A stretch of 64,000 bases of DNA from Bacteriovorax sp. (lineage in GTDB: Bacteria; Bdellovibrionota; Bacteriovoracia; Bacteriovoracales; Bacteriovoracaceae). Positions 42,766-52,497 of the stretch are shown piece by piece. The notes beneath the pieces are model-generated. The model was given only the letters and a program-made list of their open reading frames with translations, made no database searches and had not been told where the DNA came from. The stretch lies in assembly GCA_028710485.1 (NCBI GenBank), contig JAQTTZ010000004.1:31748-95747 (forward strand), read 5' to 3'. Made by a program: the position numbers and the translations under genes. Position 1 is the stretch's first letter, and every line of letters starts with the position of its first letter.

Positions 42766-44067
42766 ATGAATGAATTAATTTTATACGACCACGATTTTGG
42801 AGAGTTTAGGAGTTGGCTCAATTTGAACCTCGATGGTTTAACTTGGCAGGGCCGATTTAAAAAAGAATTCGAGTCTTTTTGGGATTCTTTTTTTGAAAAC
42901 GGACTTACTCTTAAAAAAGTCATAGAACGTTTTGATTATGCTTACTCTCAAGTTCGTATTGGTTCTCTTTCTTCTTGGTTTTTATGGTTAAGAGATAAAT
43001 TTTTAAGTTATATTTTTATTTTTAAAAATCAAAGTATAGGTCAAATCGCTTTTGAGGCAGGTATTTCAGCTTCAGTCCTGGCAACTATTTTAAGAAGTTT
43101 TCTTTTGGATGAATTTCCTCACCTCGATCAGTATTTTTCAGATATTTTCCAAGTGGGAAATATTCTAAGTCCAAATATGAATGTAACTTTTAATAAAATT
43201 AAAGCCGACATCAATATTAGTGCCCCTCCTAATGGCTCGCGTGAAGATGAAATCATGCCCTCAATGGAAGTTACTTTGTTTGATGAGTGGAGTTTATTCG
43301 TTAAAAGAATGAAGTCCGATTTTAAAAGTCGCCAATTTGATCTTACTAAAATTAAAGAACGTACAAGCTTCGTCAAACAAATAAAAGTTGTTCAAGATAT
43401 CTCCATTCTTCTTTTGCTTTTTACGCTGACCATCTATGGAGTTAAACAATCGAACATTTGGTATGAAAAATACTTAGGAAATAAAGTTAGTATTTATGAA
43501 CCACAATTTAACTGGCTTAATAAAAGTTTAGTATTCAAAGGAGCGGAGAAAAAAAGCGCTAAAGAATTCAAACTTAATTTTAATGAAATTAAAGATATTA
43601 CTAAAGGCGAAAAGCTTACTGAGTTTTTTGATCCTGAAAAATATGAAGAAGAAACTGAAGTTACCCTCACGTCTTTTGATAATATCCCAAAAGATTTAAA
43701 GGGTGCCGATAAGGAACCTTCTCAGTACGAAGGTGATGCTGAAAATCGCAATGGCTATCGAGAAACAAAGGGTGGAACAACCACCATTTATCGCTTAATG
43801 ATGAATTCCGCTAATACTTATGCCGCTCGCGATAAAATCAATCTGTTGGTTGAAAAATATAAAGGTGAAGCTGTGGGAGATTCTACTCCCGGGATGGATG
43901 TTCCTGGTGGAGTTTATTACAACGTTTATGTTCCCAAGAAAGATTTTAAAGAATTTATGACAGAAACGATGAAAGTCGATCAGGCGAAACTTTTTGAAAG
44001 TAATACTTCCAATGTAAAAAATGTTCCAGGCAAAGCTCGTGTCTTTATTATGGTGAAATCAATTTAA
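42766..44067 (+). CDS. Single-span membrane protein with HTH-like N terminus
   Basis: A 433-residue protein I do not recognise. Residues about 85-115 (NQSIGQIAFEAGISASVLATI) look like a helix-turn-helix. A single membrane segment (VQDISILLLLFTLTIYGVK) lies near residue 215, followed by an extracytoplasmic domain of about 200 residues with FNEIKDITKGEK, RLMMNSANTYAARDKINLL and FIMVKSI. A cytoplasmic DNA- or protein-binding head, one span and an external domain recall RodZ-like or ToxR-like membrane scaffolds and regulators. It follows the thiolase by 10 bp. Confidence 0.6.
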   Translation: MNELILYDHDFGEFRSWLNLNLDGLTWQGRFKKEFESFWDSFFENGLTLKKVIERFDYAYSQVRIGSLSSWFLWLRDKFLSYIFIFKNQSIGQIAFEAGISASVLATILRSFLLDEFPHLDQYFSDIFQVGNILSPNMNVTFNKIKADINISAPPNGSREDEIMPSMEVTLFDEWSLFVKRMKSDFKSRQFDLTKIKERTSFVKQIKVVQDISILLLLFTLTIYGVKQSNIWYEKYLGNKVSIYEPQFNWLNKSLVFKGAEKKSAKEFKLNFNEIKDITKGEKLTEFFDPEKYEEETEVTLTSFDNIPKDLKGADKEPSQYEGDAENRNGYRETKGGTTTIYRLMMNSANTYAARDKINLLVEKYKGEAVGDSTPGMDVPGGVYYNVYVPKKDFKEFMTETMKVDQAKLFESNTSNVKNVPGKARVFIMVKSI

Positions 44068-44074
44068 AATCGGT

Positions 44075-44620
44075 TTACATCTGCCCGTCGGCAATCCCGT
44101 AAAGTGTTTTTAGCTTTCTCAGTAAAGCATGAGATTTACCCAGGTAGTACCATTGACGAAAAAATCCAATCGTCATGGCCATCATAAATCCAAGAACTAC
44201 TCCTGAGTGAGTCGTTTTTTGAACAAGGCCAGTGTCGTGGGCTCCACCCAAAAGAAAAGCAATCATACCCAAAATAAGCATTAGGATAGTCCATGGGATC
44301 GTTTGTCTCTTACAGCGATCGGCTTCTTCTACAAACTTTTTTGTTTTTTCAATATAGGGAGTCAGATCTTTAGGAGGATTGTCGAAAAGCTCGTTTAGGT
44401 TTGTCCCAGAATTGACGATTGAATAAACATTATTTGTTAAGCGCGAAACGCCTATAAAATAAAACATTACGAAAGCTTGGGCAAAGATTGTGTAAATGAA
44501 CGCAGGAATGGCAATTTGGATATGGCTAAAGGGTAAATGGATAATCTTTAACGCAAGTAAAGCTGTTAGCAAAATACTAAAAATCATCAGAACGATTAAT
44601 GTGCGAAGTAAGTAGGCCAT
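44075..44620 (-). CDS. Membrane protein of unknown function
   Basis: A 181-residue protein with about four membrane segments: two N-terminal (LIVLMIFSILLTALLALKII and a following AFIYTIFAQAFVMFYFIGVS), a soluble stretch (about 70-105), then a second pair (LMLILGMIAFLLGG, GVVLGFMMAMTIGFF). It converges on the HTH-membrane gene and is divergent from the HEAT-repeat gene. I recognise no family. Confidence 0.62.
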   Translation of the reverse strand: MAYLLRTLIVLMIFSILLTALLALKIIHLPFSHIQIAIPAFIYTIFAQAFVMFYFIGVSRLTNNVYSIVNSGTNLNELFDNPPKDLTPYIEKTKKFVEEADRCKRQTIPWTILMLILGMIAFLLGGAHDTGLVQKTTHSGVVLGFMMAMTIGFFRQWYYLGKSHALLRKLKTLYGIADGQM

Positions 44621-44733
44621 AATTTATCTCTCAATAGTTTCAATTAAATTGTCATGATAGTGTAGATTTGCTATTTATCATTACATTCATTGGTAAGAAA
44701 CAATTAATTTTTAGCTCAAGCTTTGGTGCAAGC

Positions 44734-45606
44734 ATGTCCACGCCTCCTCAAACGCAAAAGAAAATTCTAGAGAATCCCTTCGTGGGAAGTCTAATTGTTC
44801 CTATTGCAATCGTCTTATTTGGCTCTCTTATTATTTTTGGTATTACTAAGATGCTTTCTTCTGAGCGTTCTTATAAAGACTTGGTTGAAGAAATCCAATC
44901 AAAGACTTTTGGGAATAAATGGGTTGCAGCTTACGAACTATCAAAGCAAATTAATAGTTCACAGATTCCCAAAGAGGAATATCCTTGGCTCGTTGTAAAT
45001 TTAACTCAAGCTTATAAGCAATCTATCGATCCTAGAACGCGCGGTTTCATTATTGCAGCCTTGGGTGCGTTGAAAACTGATATCACTTTGCCAACATTGC
45101 AAATGGGGCTCAATGATAGTGACCTGGATGTGAAATTTCACGCCATCGTTTCAATCGCCAATATGCCAAAGGGGATTAAGTTTGATTGGAGTAAACTCCT
45201 GACACTTCTTGAAGCTCCGGAACCAATTTTGAGACAGGCTTCAATTTTGGCCCTGGCTACTCACGCAGTCCCCCAAGCCCAGGCTCCAATTAAAACTCTC
45301 TTGAACGACCCAAGTTTTATCGTGAAATATGCAGCGGCAACTGCCCTGATCACATATAAAGACGAGAGCGCAATTTCCGTTCTCAAAGAAATTCTATTGA
45401 TGGCGTATCCAGATGCCAAGGCCCGTGTTTTGCCGCCGGCACTTGATGCTCAACAAGTTACGGACTTGAAGTTGAGCGTTTTAAGCACACTGCAAAAACA
45501 TCAATGGACTGCGCTAAATGATATAATCTTAGATGTGTCGAACAAAGATCTAAACAATTCCGTCGCCACAAAAGCGAAGGAAGTGTTAAATCTATTGAAA
45601 AAATAG
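44734..45606 (+). CDS. HEAT-repeat protein with membrane anchor
   Basis: A 290-residue protein with one N-terminal hydrophobic segment (SLIVPIAIVLFGSLIIFGI) and at least four HEAT-type helical pairs from about residue 85 (for example GFIIAALGALKTDITLPTL, DVKFHAIVSIANM, PILRQASILALATHA, FIVKYAAATALITYKDESA). HEAT solenoids bind other proteins. The start at 44734 is chosen over an upstream TTG because it puts the membrane segment at a normal distance from the N terminus. It precedes the respiratory genes by 116 bp on the same strand and may help assemble the complex; this is speculative. Confidence 0.7.
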   Translation: MSTPPQTQKKILENPFVGSLIVPIAIVLFGSLIIFGITKMLSSERSYKDLVEEIQSKTFGNKWVAAYELSKQINSSQIPKEEYPWLVVNLTQAYKQSIDPRTRGFIIAALGALKTDITLPTLQMGLNDSDLDVKFHAIVSIANMPKGIKFDWSKLLTLLEAPEPILRQASILALATHAVPQAQAPIKTLLNDPSFIVKYAAATALITYKDESAISVLKEILLMAYPDAKARVLPPALDAQQVTDLKLSVLSTLQKHQWTALNDIILDVSNKDLNNSVATKAKEVLNLLKK

Positions 45607-45722
45607 AAGAACATTCGCATAATCTAAGTATTGGTTTTTTTTAATAACTAACTGCTGAACATAAGGCTTAAAATAGGTCTTAGAGAGTTTGGCAATTTTG
45701 CGTTTTATAACAAGGATTTCAT

Positions 45723-46226
45723 ATGAGCTTCGATTCAAAACAAAGTTTAAATCGTCGTGAATTTTTTAGTTATCTCACTGTTGGATGGGTGATGTTCACG
45801 GCAGCTGTCGGCGGAATGCTAAGTCTCGCTTTCAGATTCACTTACCCCAATGTAAATTTCGAACCAGAGATGGAATTCGTTGCAGGAACTCCGAACGATT
45901 ACGCTCCGGGAGTAGATGAACGTTGGAAAAATAGTTACGGGGTATGGATGGTAAAGCAAGAGGGAAAACTTGTTGCTCTATCAAATATTTGTACTCATCT
46001 TGGTTGTATTCCTAACTGGCTTCCAGCTGAATTGAAATTTAAATGTCCATGTCACGGTTCAGGTTATTATATGAGCGGGATCAATTTCGAAGGCCCAACA
46101 CCACGTCCACTTGAACGATTTAAAGTTGGACTTCAGCCAGACGGAAAAATTAAAGTTGATAAAACTAAAATTTACCGTTGGGAAAAAGGCGAGTGGGACA
46201 ACCCTGATTCTTTCCTGGATGTTTAA
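45723..46226 (+). CDS. qcrA: Rieske iron-sulphur protein of a b-type quinol oxidoreductase
   Basis: A 167-residue Rieske protein. A twin-arginine signal (NRREFFSYLTVGWVMF) also serves as the membrane anchor. The [2Fe-2S] ligands sit in CTHLGCIPNW and CPCHGSGY (two Cys and two His, with the Cys pair that forms the protecting disulphide). It passes electrons from quinol to a cytochrome. It is first in a run with cytochrome b, subunit IV and a multihaem cytochrome c. AACAAGGATTTC lies before the start. Confidence 0.93.
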   Translation: MSFDSKQSLNRREFFSYLTVGWVMFTAAVGGMLSLAFRFTYPNVNFEPEMEFVAGTPNDYAPGVDERWKNSYGVWMVKQEGKLVALSNICTHLGCIPNWLPAELKFKCPCHGSGYYMSGINFEGPTPRPLERFKVGLQPDGKIKVDKTKIYRWEKGEWDNPDSFLDV

Positions 46227-46295
46227 GCAGAATTAAAAAAAGATAAGTCGTTTAATTAAAAGTTTAAAAAATATTTTAAAAAAAGGTTTTTGCCA

Positions 46296-47078
46296 ATGTC
46301 AGGAAAAGGAATTGCACAAAAAGTAAGAGATACCCAGGTTTGGAAATCAATTTTCAGACATGGTCCACCAGACAATGCTCGTAACAGAGCTGCGGTTATT
46401 GCTGGAAACGTATTTCTTCACCTACACCCAATTAAGCTAAAAAAATCTGGAGTTCAACTTGGATACACATGGTGTATGGGGGGACTAACATTTTTTATTT
46501 TCTTAGCTCTAACTGTTACCGGACTTCTTTTGATGTTCTATTACAGACCAACAGCTGAATACGCTTACAATGATATCGTGGCCCTTCGTGAACACGTTCC
46601 TTTGGGAATTATGCGCGAAATCCATCGTTGGGGAGCGCATGCCATGGTTATTACCGTTTGGCTTCACATGTTCCGCGTGTTCATGACGGGATCGTACAAA
46701 CCACCTCGCGAATTTAACTGGGGTGTTGGTGTAATTCTTCTAGTATTAACTCTTCTTCTTTCATTCACTGGATATCTACTGCCATGGGATCAGCTTGCTA
46801 TTTGGGCGATCACTGTTGGATCTGGTATGGCCAAAGCAACTCCATTCATGGGGAATGCTGGACCTGGAGCAATGCTTGCTCGCATCGGTGACTTTGTTAT
46901 GGTTTCTGATAAAAACGACGTGCGCTTCCAGCTTTTAGGTGGACGCTTTGTTGGTGAGCCGGCTCTTTTAAGATTTTATATTCTTCACTGCGTTTTCATA
47001 CCACTTGTTGTTGGTGTGCTAATTGCTGTTCACTTTTGGAGAGTAAGAAAAGACGGTGGTATTTCAGCTCCGCTTTAA
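46296..47078 (+). CDS. qcrB: Cytochrome b6-like subunit (N-terminal half of cytochrome b)
   Basis: A 260-residue, four-helix cytochrome b of the b6 type, holding both haems b. The two His pairs are visible: [21 protein letters not shown] and, on the fourth helix, [11 protein letters not shown] with [20 protein letters not shown]-type text is replaced by [16 protein letters not shown], as in b6. [13 protein letters not shown] is the classic PWxQ motif. The ATG at 46296 is used; a TTG two codons earlier is open. It functions with the separate subunit IV gene that follows by 39 bp. Confidence 0.93.
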   Translation: MSGKGIAQKVRDTQVWKSIFRHGPPDNARNRAAVIAGNVFLHLHPIKLKKSGVQLGYTWCMGGLTFFIFLALTVTGLLLMFYYRPTAEYAYNDIVALREHVPLGIMREIHRWGAHAMVITVWLHMFRVFMTGSYKPPREFNWGVGVILLVLTLLLSFTGYLLPWDQLAIWAITVGSGMAKATPFMGNAGPGAMLARIGDFVMVSDKNDVRFQLLGGRFVGEPALLRFYILHCVFIPLVVGVLIAVHFWRVRKDGGISAPL

Positions 47079-47117
47079 AGATTGAAAGGCTAGTTTAGAC
47101 TATTAAGGAAAATAGAA

Positions 47118-48200
47118 ATGCTAAGAGAACTCATTAACAAATTATCTGACCCAATTATTTCATTTCCACTGATGACATTTTGTTTCTACTTAATGCTCAA
47201 GCATTATAAAATAGTGGGAACAAAAAAATTCGCTTATTGGTCGGTAGCAATATTGATACCAGTGGTGGTTTGGTTTTTAGCAGATCCAAACTTTTTCTCC
47301 ATTATTAAAACACCGGATAATATTCCTATTATTATTCTTCTTGTGCTCGTTGGTTTCTTTACATGGTTCTGGCTCTATAAAGCAGCTTTGAATGATACAA
47401 GAATTGAAGCAGGTCTTTGTCCTATTGAAGCGACACCTGAAAACCGAGAAAAAGTTTGGTCATGGCCAAATTTGGTATACACCGAATTATTCGCCATTAT
47501 TGCATGTACTGCTTTCTTGGTTGTATGGGCGATTATTTTTAAGGCACCTCTTGAAGAATCAGCAAACCCTACTTGGGCACCAAACCCCGCTAAAGCTCCT
47601 TGGTACTTTTTAGGACTTCAAGAAATGTTAGTTTACTTTGACCCTTGGATGGCCGGAGTTGTTCTACCAGGATTAATTGTAGCAGGTCTAATTGCTGTTC
47701 CTTATATTGATACCAATCCGAAAGGAAATGGTTACTACACATTTAAAGAACGTAAAATGGCGATTACCGCATTTTTATTTGGATGGCTCGTCCTATGGGT
47801 CTATCTAATTATCGTAGGGGTATTCCTAAGAGGACCAAACTGGACTTTTTACGGACCATTTGAATTCTGGGATTTCCATAAGGTTGTTGCTTCATTCAAC
47901 GTCAACCTTTCAGAAATCATCTGGATCAAAATGCTGGGAATAGGTCTCCCAAAAAATCTAGTTGTCAGAGAAATTTTCGGAATCGTTCTCTCGCTAGCTT
48001 ATATCATTGTGATCCCACCATGGGCTGCGAAGGCTACAAAGGCCGGCCGCAATCTTATCCAAAATTTAGGACCAACACGTTATTATATTTTCATGTTTTT
48101 AGTTCTAATGATGACGAGCTTACCAATTAAGATGATTCTTCGTTGGTTATTCAGCTTGAAGTACATCGTGGCACTGCCAGAGTGGGAACTTAACTTATAA
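47118..48200 (+). CDS. Cytochrome b subunit IV-like protein (extended)
   Basis: A 360-residue membrane protein with about eight hydrophobic segments. The middle carries KAPWYFLGLQEML and FDPWMAGVVLPGL, which match the P-E-W-Y-F-L quinol-site region of subunit IV (petD), and VPYIDTNPKG. At twice the length of petD (about 160) it has extra membrane helices on both sides: two or three before residue 95 and two near the C terminus. This fits the fused or enlarged subunit IV seen in some non-photosynthetic bc complexes. It is directly followed by an octahaem cytochrome. Confidence 0.85.
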   Translation: MLRELINKLSDPIISFPLMTFCFYLMLKHYKIVGTKKFAYWSVAILIPVVVWFLADPNFFSIIKTPDNIPIIILLVLVGFFTWFWLYKAALNDTRIEAGLCPIEATPENREKVWSWPNLVYTELFAIIACTAFLVVWAIIFKAPLEESANPTWAPNPAKAPWYFLGLQEMLVYFDPWMAGVVLPGLIVAGLIAVPYIDTNPKGNGYYTFKERKMAITAFLFGWLVLWVYLIIVGVFLRGPNWTFYGPFEFWDFHKVVASFNVNLSEIIWIKMLGIGLPKNLVVREIFGIVLSLAYIIVIPPWAAKATKAGRNLIQNLGPTRYYIFMFLVLMMTSLPIKMILRWLFSLKYIVALPEWELNL

Positions 48201-48252
48201 TCAGAATTTTAAAGTATTTTTTTAGTTTTTATTTTTTAAGGGATTTATAGCT

Positions 48253-51063
48253 ATGAGTGAGAATAAGGAACCAGGAATGGCATACAATATGCCAAAACTT
48301 CATAAGGTCATGGCGATCTTATCCTTTATTTTTTTCGTTACGACTGTGTGGATGTTTTTAGATGACTATATCAAACCATGGAAAGCCATTCAGGTTGAGT
48401 CACTTCAAATCAAACGCCGACATATTGAGCAGGACATTAAAGCTGCGCAAAAAGAAATTGATGCAAAGAAACTTGCCGAGCTTAATACTAGCCTTGGAAA
48501 AGGTGAAGAAATTGTAGCCAGCCGTAAAGCTGAAATCGAGAAGGCTGAAAAAGAACTTAAAGTTATTCTTACAAAAATAAAAGCTCAAACAATTAAAAAC
48601 GGTGTTTTAAACGGCGATTTTTCCGCAGCTACTTTTCAGTATCAAGCGGCCGGAGCCGAACATAATGAAAAAGAAGCGGCTAAGAAATTAGAAGAACTTA
48701 AAATTATAACGGATCAGTTTAATCAAGGAAAAGATAATTTAAAAGGATTTCAAGCTGAAGAGAAAATAATTAGAGCTAAGCTTGCTGATCTAAATAAAGA
48801 AGTGACCTCTACTCAAAAAGAAATCAAAGACCTCAATATGAAGTTGAACCTATTGCAAACTGCAAAGGCTACAACAGATATAAATCCAATCTTTGCTCTA
48901 AGAAATATGCCCTTTTTGGATTACCTTGATCCAACAATTAAAATTCAGCAGCTCGTGATAAATAATGTCACCGATGATCGATATTTTAGACAAACACCAA
49001 AAGCTGATCGTTGTATTACATGTCATACCTTTATCGATCAACCTGGATATGAAAAAGAAAAACAACCTTTCAGAACTCACCCTAAGTTAGATCTAATGGT
49101 TGGAATTGAATCAAAACATCCAATGAAAGTTACTGGATGTACCTCTTGTCACGGCGGGGAAGGACAACGGGTTGTAGATTTTAATTCAGTTGCCCATATG
49201 CCTGACAGTGAAAAGCAGGAAAAAGAATGGATTCAGAAATACGGCTGGAAAGAACCGCATCATGTGGCCAGTCCGATGCTAAGACTTTCTCAAACTGAAG
49301 CTGGGTGTGTGAAATGTCACAGCGGAGTTGAGTTAATTAAAGGAGCAACGGTATTAAATGAAGGTCGCCAATCGATCGAGAAGTACGGTTGTTATGCTTG
49401 TCATAAGATTGCAGGATGGGGAGAAAACAGAAGAAAGCCTGGTCCATCTCTATTAAAAATTGCAAGCAAAGTAGATAAAGAATGGTTCAAGTCTTGGGTA
49501 TGGGAACCGCGCTCTTTTAATAAGCACTCAAAAATGCCTGCATTCTTCAGACAATCAAATAACTCGAAGCCTGAATTTGTGCGCATGAATATGGCCGAAG
49601 TTAATGCGATTGCCGAATACATTTGGGATAAATCTAAGCCTTACGTGGCTACTGAAAAATTCCATCCTGGAAACGCTGATAATGGTAAAAAAATTATATC
49701 TCAGGTTGGTTGTCTTGGTTGCCACGGAGTAGACGGACTTGAGGATCAATCAAACAAAGTTAAAGCCTATGCTGGACCATGGCTCACTGGCCTTGGATCA
49801 AAAGTTCAACCTGACTGGTTGGTGACTTGGCTTAAAAAACCAAGCCATTACCAAGAAGATACAATCATGCCTTCACTTCGCTTAAGCGATACTGAAGCCA
49901 ACGATATTGCGACTTATTTATTATCTCTTCGCAATAAAAGTTTTGAAGGCCTAACATTTGCCAAGTTCGATTTAAAAGCGCGCGATGAACTTTTATCAGA
50001 TTATTTATCTGCATTTGATACTAAGGCTTCAGCAACAGCAAAAGTTGCCAAGATGAATGATCGTGAAAAAACTCTCGATCTTGGTAAGAGATCAATCGGA
50101 AAATACGGATGTTATTCTTGTCACAACCTTGAAGGGTTTGATGGTTATGCTCCTATCGGACCAGAGTTAACAAAAGAAGGCTCTAAACCTCTAACTCAAT
50201 TCTTCTTTGGTATTCAACATCAAGTGCCGGCCTCAAGAGATGGATGGATTACAGCCCACCTTCAAAATCCACGCATGTGGGATATTGGAATCGATAAAGT
50301 CTTTAGAGACTTAAATAAAATGCCAAACTTCTATATGAATGAAGGAGAGGCTAAGAAAATTACAGTTGCTCTTCTTGGACAAGTCTCTGACGTTATACCT
50401 CTTGCAGGTATGAAGAGATACGATGCAGGCGAAACACTTTATAACAACGCAATGAAAGTTGCCGGCAAATATAATTGTATGGGATGTCATCAAATTGATG
50501 GATTGCGAGGAGATATTCTTCGTGCTTACGCCGATGATATTAACCAAGGTCCACCTCGATTAGCAAATGAAGGTCACCGTGTTCAAACGAATTGGCTATA
50601 TCATTTCCTTCAAGCACCAGTTCCAATCAGACCGTGGTTAACTATTAGAATGCCAACGTTTAATCTTTCAACTGAAGAGAGAAATATTTTAATTGCTGGA
50701 TTTCAACAAGGCGCTAAACAACCTACTTTTGAAGAACCAGAAGCAGTCGTTAAGTGGGAGCCGGGAGAGCGCGAAGGGGCAGTGAAACTTTGGGCTGCTT
50801 ATAACTGCGTTTCTTGTCACTCAATGGGATTCACTAAAGACGCTCCACTTGCACCAGATCTTCATAAGGCCTCTGCTAGACTTCGTCCTTCTTGGATAAA
50901 ATTATGGATCACAAATCCACAAACCATTCTTCCCGGAACGACTATGCCAAGCTTCTTCGGTGACGATGGAAAGGCGCCAATTGAGCCAGGTATCTTTGGT
51001 GGAAACGCGGAAAAACAAATTAATGCTCTAACTAAGTATGTAATTGAGTTCGGAACAAAATAA
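48253..51063 (+). CDS. Octahaem cytochrome c with coiled-coil N terminus
   Basis: A 936-residue protein anchored by an N-terminal helix (LHKVMAILSFIFFVTTVWMFL) and followed by a charged coiled coil from about 50 to 205. Eight CxxCH haem sites follow: CITCH (about 254), CTSCH (296), CVKCH (352), CYACH (380), CLGCH (487), CYSCH (620), CMGCH (742) and CVSCH (852). Many are followed by a Met near a P-S-F/L-x-L turn that can be the sixth ligand. It probably replaces cytochrome c1 as electron acceptor of the Rieske/b complex and feeds the oxidase encoded 6 kb on. I know no named family for the whole arrangement. Confidence 0.9.
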   Translation: MSENKEPGMAYNMPKLHKVMAILSFIFFVTTVWMFLDDYIKPWKAIQVESLQIKRRHIEQDIKAAQKEIDAKKLAELNTSLGKGEEIVASRKAEIEKAEKELKVILTKIKAQTIKNGVLNGDFSAATFQYQAAGAEHNEKEAAKKLEELKIITDQFNQGKDNLKGFQAEEKIIRAKLADLNKEVTSTQKEIKDLNMKLNLLQTAKATTDINPIFALRNMPFLDYLDPTIKIQQLVINNVTDDRYFRQTPKADRCITCHTFIDQPGYEKEKQPFRTHPKLDLMVGIESKHPMKVTGCTSCHGGEGQRVVDFNSVAHMPDSEKQEKEWIQKYGWKEPHHVASPMLRLSQTEAGCVKCHSGVELIKGATVLNEGRQSIEKYGCYACHKIAGWGENRRKPGPSLLKIASKVDKEWFKSWVWEPRSFNKHSKMPAFFRQSNNSKPEFVRMNMAEVNAIAEYIWDKSKPYVATEKFHPGNADNGKKIISQVGCLGCHGVDGLEDQSNKVKAYAGPWLTGLGSKVQPDWLVTWLKKPSHYQEDTIMPSLRLSDTEANDIATYLLSLRNKSFEGLTFAKFDLKARDELLSDYLSAFDTKASATAKVAKMNDREKTLDLGKRSIGKYGCYSCHNLEGFDGYAPIGPELTKEGSKPLTQFFFGIQHQVPASRDGWITAHLQNPRMWDIGIDKVFRDLNKMPNFYMNEGEAKKITVALLGQVSDVIPLAGMKRYDAGETLYNNAMKVAGKYNCMGCHQIDGLRGDILRAYADDINQGPPRLANEGHRVQTNWLYHFLQAPVPIRPWLTIRMPTFNLSTEERNILIAGFQQGAKQPTFEEPEAVVKWEPGEREGAVKLWAAYNCVSCHSMGFTKDAPLAPDLHKASARLRPSWIKLWITNPQTILPGTTMPSFFGDDGKAPIEPGIFGGNAEKQINALTKYVIEFGTK

Positions 51064-51079
51064 GTTTCAGGAGTAGTAT

Positions 51080-51703
51080 ATGAGTCAAGCTCATGCAGAT
51101 CACGCACTAGTCGAATATAACGACCAACAATTTGGAAAGGCCAGTCCTGGAAAAATTGGAATGTGGTTATTTCTTGTTACCGATGCAATGTCATTTTCAG
51201 GCTTCTTAATTGCTTATGCTGTTTTGAGAGCTACTTCACCAAACTGGCCGGTACCATCTCATGCTTTAGGCGGAGTTGGACTTTCAGGTTTTATGACATT
51301 TCTTCTTATTTGTAGTTCTGTGTCTATGGTTTTAACCATCGATGCATGTAAGCAAAGAAATAGAAAAGCGATGCTGAATTGGCTTCTTTTCACTATTTTT
51401 GGTGGAGCTTCATTTTTAAGCATTCAGATGTATGAGTACTCACATTTGATTGGTCATATGGGAATGAGCTTTAATTCATATACTCATGGAACAAGTCTTT
51501 TCGCTTCAACTTTTTTCTCTATCACCGGCTTCCATGGTCTGCATGTTCTTTCAGGAGTTATTTACTTAATTACAATGTATGTTCACGCTCAAAGAGGGGA
51601 CTTCGATAACGGCGAATACAATCAATTAGAAATTGCGGGATTGTTTTGGCATTTTGTTGACCTTGTTTGGATTCTTGTTTTTACTTTTGTTTATCTTTTA
51701 TAA
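51080..51703 (+). CDS. Haem-copper oxidase subunit III-like protein (extra copy)
   Basis: A 207-residue membrane protein with about five helices. GKIGMWLFLVTDAMSFSGFL, TFFSITGFHGLHVLSGVIYL and EIAGLFWHFVDLVWILVF carry the subunit III signature (Glu/His helix, W-H-F-V-D-x-V-W). It lies 16 bp behind the octahaem cytochrome, away from the main oxidase genes, which have their own subunit III at 59394. It may be part of a bc-oxidase supercomplex or an alternative subunit. Confidence 0.85.
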   Translation: MSQAHADHALVEYNDQQFGKASPGKIGMWLFLVTDAMSFSGFLIAYAVLRATSPNWPVPSHALGGVGLSGFMTFLLICSSVSMVLTIDACKQRNRKAMLNWLLFTIFGGASFLSIQMYEYSHLIGHMGMSFNSYTHGTSLFASTFFSITGFHGLHVLSGVIYLITMYVHAQRGDFDNGEYNQLEIAGLFWHFVDLVWILVFTFVYLL

Positions 51704-51712
51704 GTTATTTTT

Positions 51713-51922
51713 ATGACTAAAAAACTTATCTCTATTTTCTTTTTAAGTTTCGTGGCCTCGGGTGAACTTCTGGCTTGCCCGATGTGCTCGGGGCAAGATC
51801 CAAGAGATAAGTACTATATCTACGTCGTTGGCGTTTTCATTCTTTTAATCTACTTTCCAATGTTTTATTTATTTAAAACTTCCATGAAACATAAAAACGT
51901 AAATAACCAGCTGCCCAAATAA
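51713..51922 (+). CDS. Small membrane protein with CxxC
   Basis: A 69-residue protein with a signal peptide-like start (MTKKLISIFFLSFVASGELLA), then CPMCSGQDPRDKYY, then one membrane segment (IYVVGVFILLIYFPMFYLF). The periplasmic C-P-M-C could bind copper or haem precursors or cycle as a thiol pair. It lies between oxidase subunit III and the DUF420 gene (1-bp overlap), so it is likely part of oxidase assembly. This role is inferred from position. Confidence 0.7.
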   Translation: MTKKLISIFFLSFVASGELLACPMCSGQDPRDKYYIYVVGVFILLIYFPMFYLFKTSMKHKNVNNQLPK

Positions 51923-52482
51923 TGGATTCTCATAATTCAGATTCAAAAGCTTCAGATGACAAAAATGTCTTTATTGTTATCGGAATTTTAAGTTTTTCAG
52001 TCATTGCATTTCTTGTTTGGCTTATTTATTTTAAACCAGGTGCTGATCTTGCTGGTGAAATTTCGTGGACAGCAGCTCTTCCTGCTCTCAATGCTTTCCT
52101 CAATACCTTAACTTCATTTTTCTTAATCACAGGTCTTACTTTCATCAAGCAGAATAAAATCGATTGGCATAAAAGAGCGATGTTCGCGGCTACTGGAACT
52201 TCTGCCCTTTTTCTTGCTAGTTATATCACTTACCACAACTTCCATGGTGATACCAAGTTCATAGCAACGGGGATAATTAGACCAATATATTTTGGAATTC
52301 TAATTTCTCATATCCTCTTGTCGGCCATCCAGGTACCTCTTATTCTCTCGACTCTTTATCTGGCACTCACCAAGAAATTTATCCGCCATAAAAAAGTCGC
52401 AAGGATAACTTTCCCTATCTGGCTGTACGTTTCTGTCACAGGAGTTTTAATTTTTATTATACTAAGATGGTTTAACGTCTAA
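51922..52482 (+). CDS. DUF420 / CtaM-like membrane protein
   Basis: A 186-residue membrane protein with four helices. SWTAALPALNAFLNTLTSFF and HKRAMFAATGTSALFLASYI, then YHNFHGDTKF, are the DUF420 hallmarks, with conserved His residues that may bind copper. DUF420 (CtaM) proteins are needed to mature haem-copper oxidases. It overlaps the small CxxC protein by 1 bp and ends the first respiratory run. Confidence 0.85.
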   Translation: MDSHNSDSKASDDKNVFIVIGILSFSVIAFLVWLIYFKPGADLAGEISWTAALPALNAFLNTLTSFFLITGLTFIKQNKIDWHKRAMFAATGTSALFLASYITYHNFHGDTKFIATGIIRPIYFGILISHILLSAIQVPLILSTLYLALTKKFIRHKKVARITFPIWLYVSVTGVLIFIILRWFNV

Positions 52483-52497
52483 ATTATTTTGACTAGT

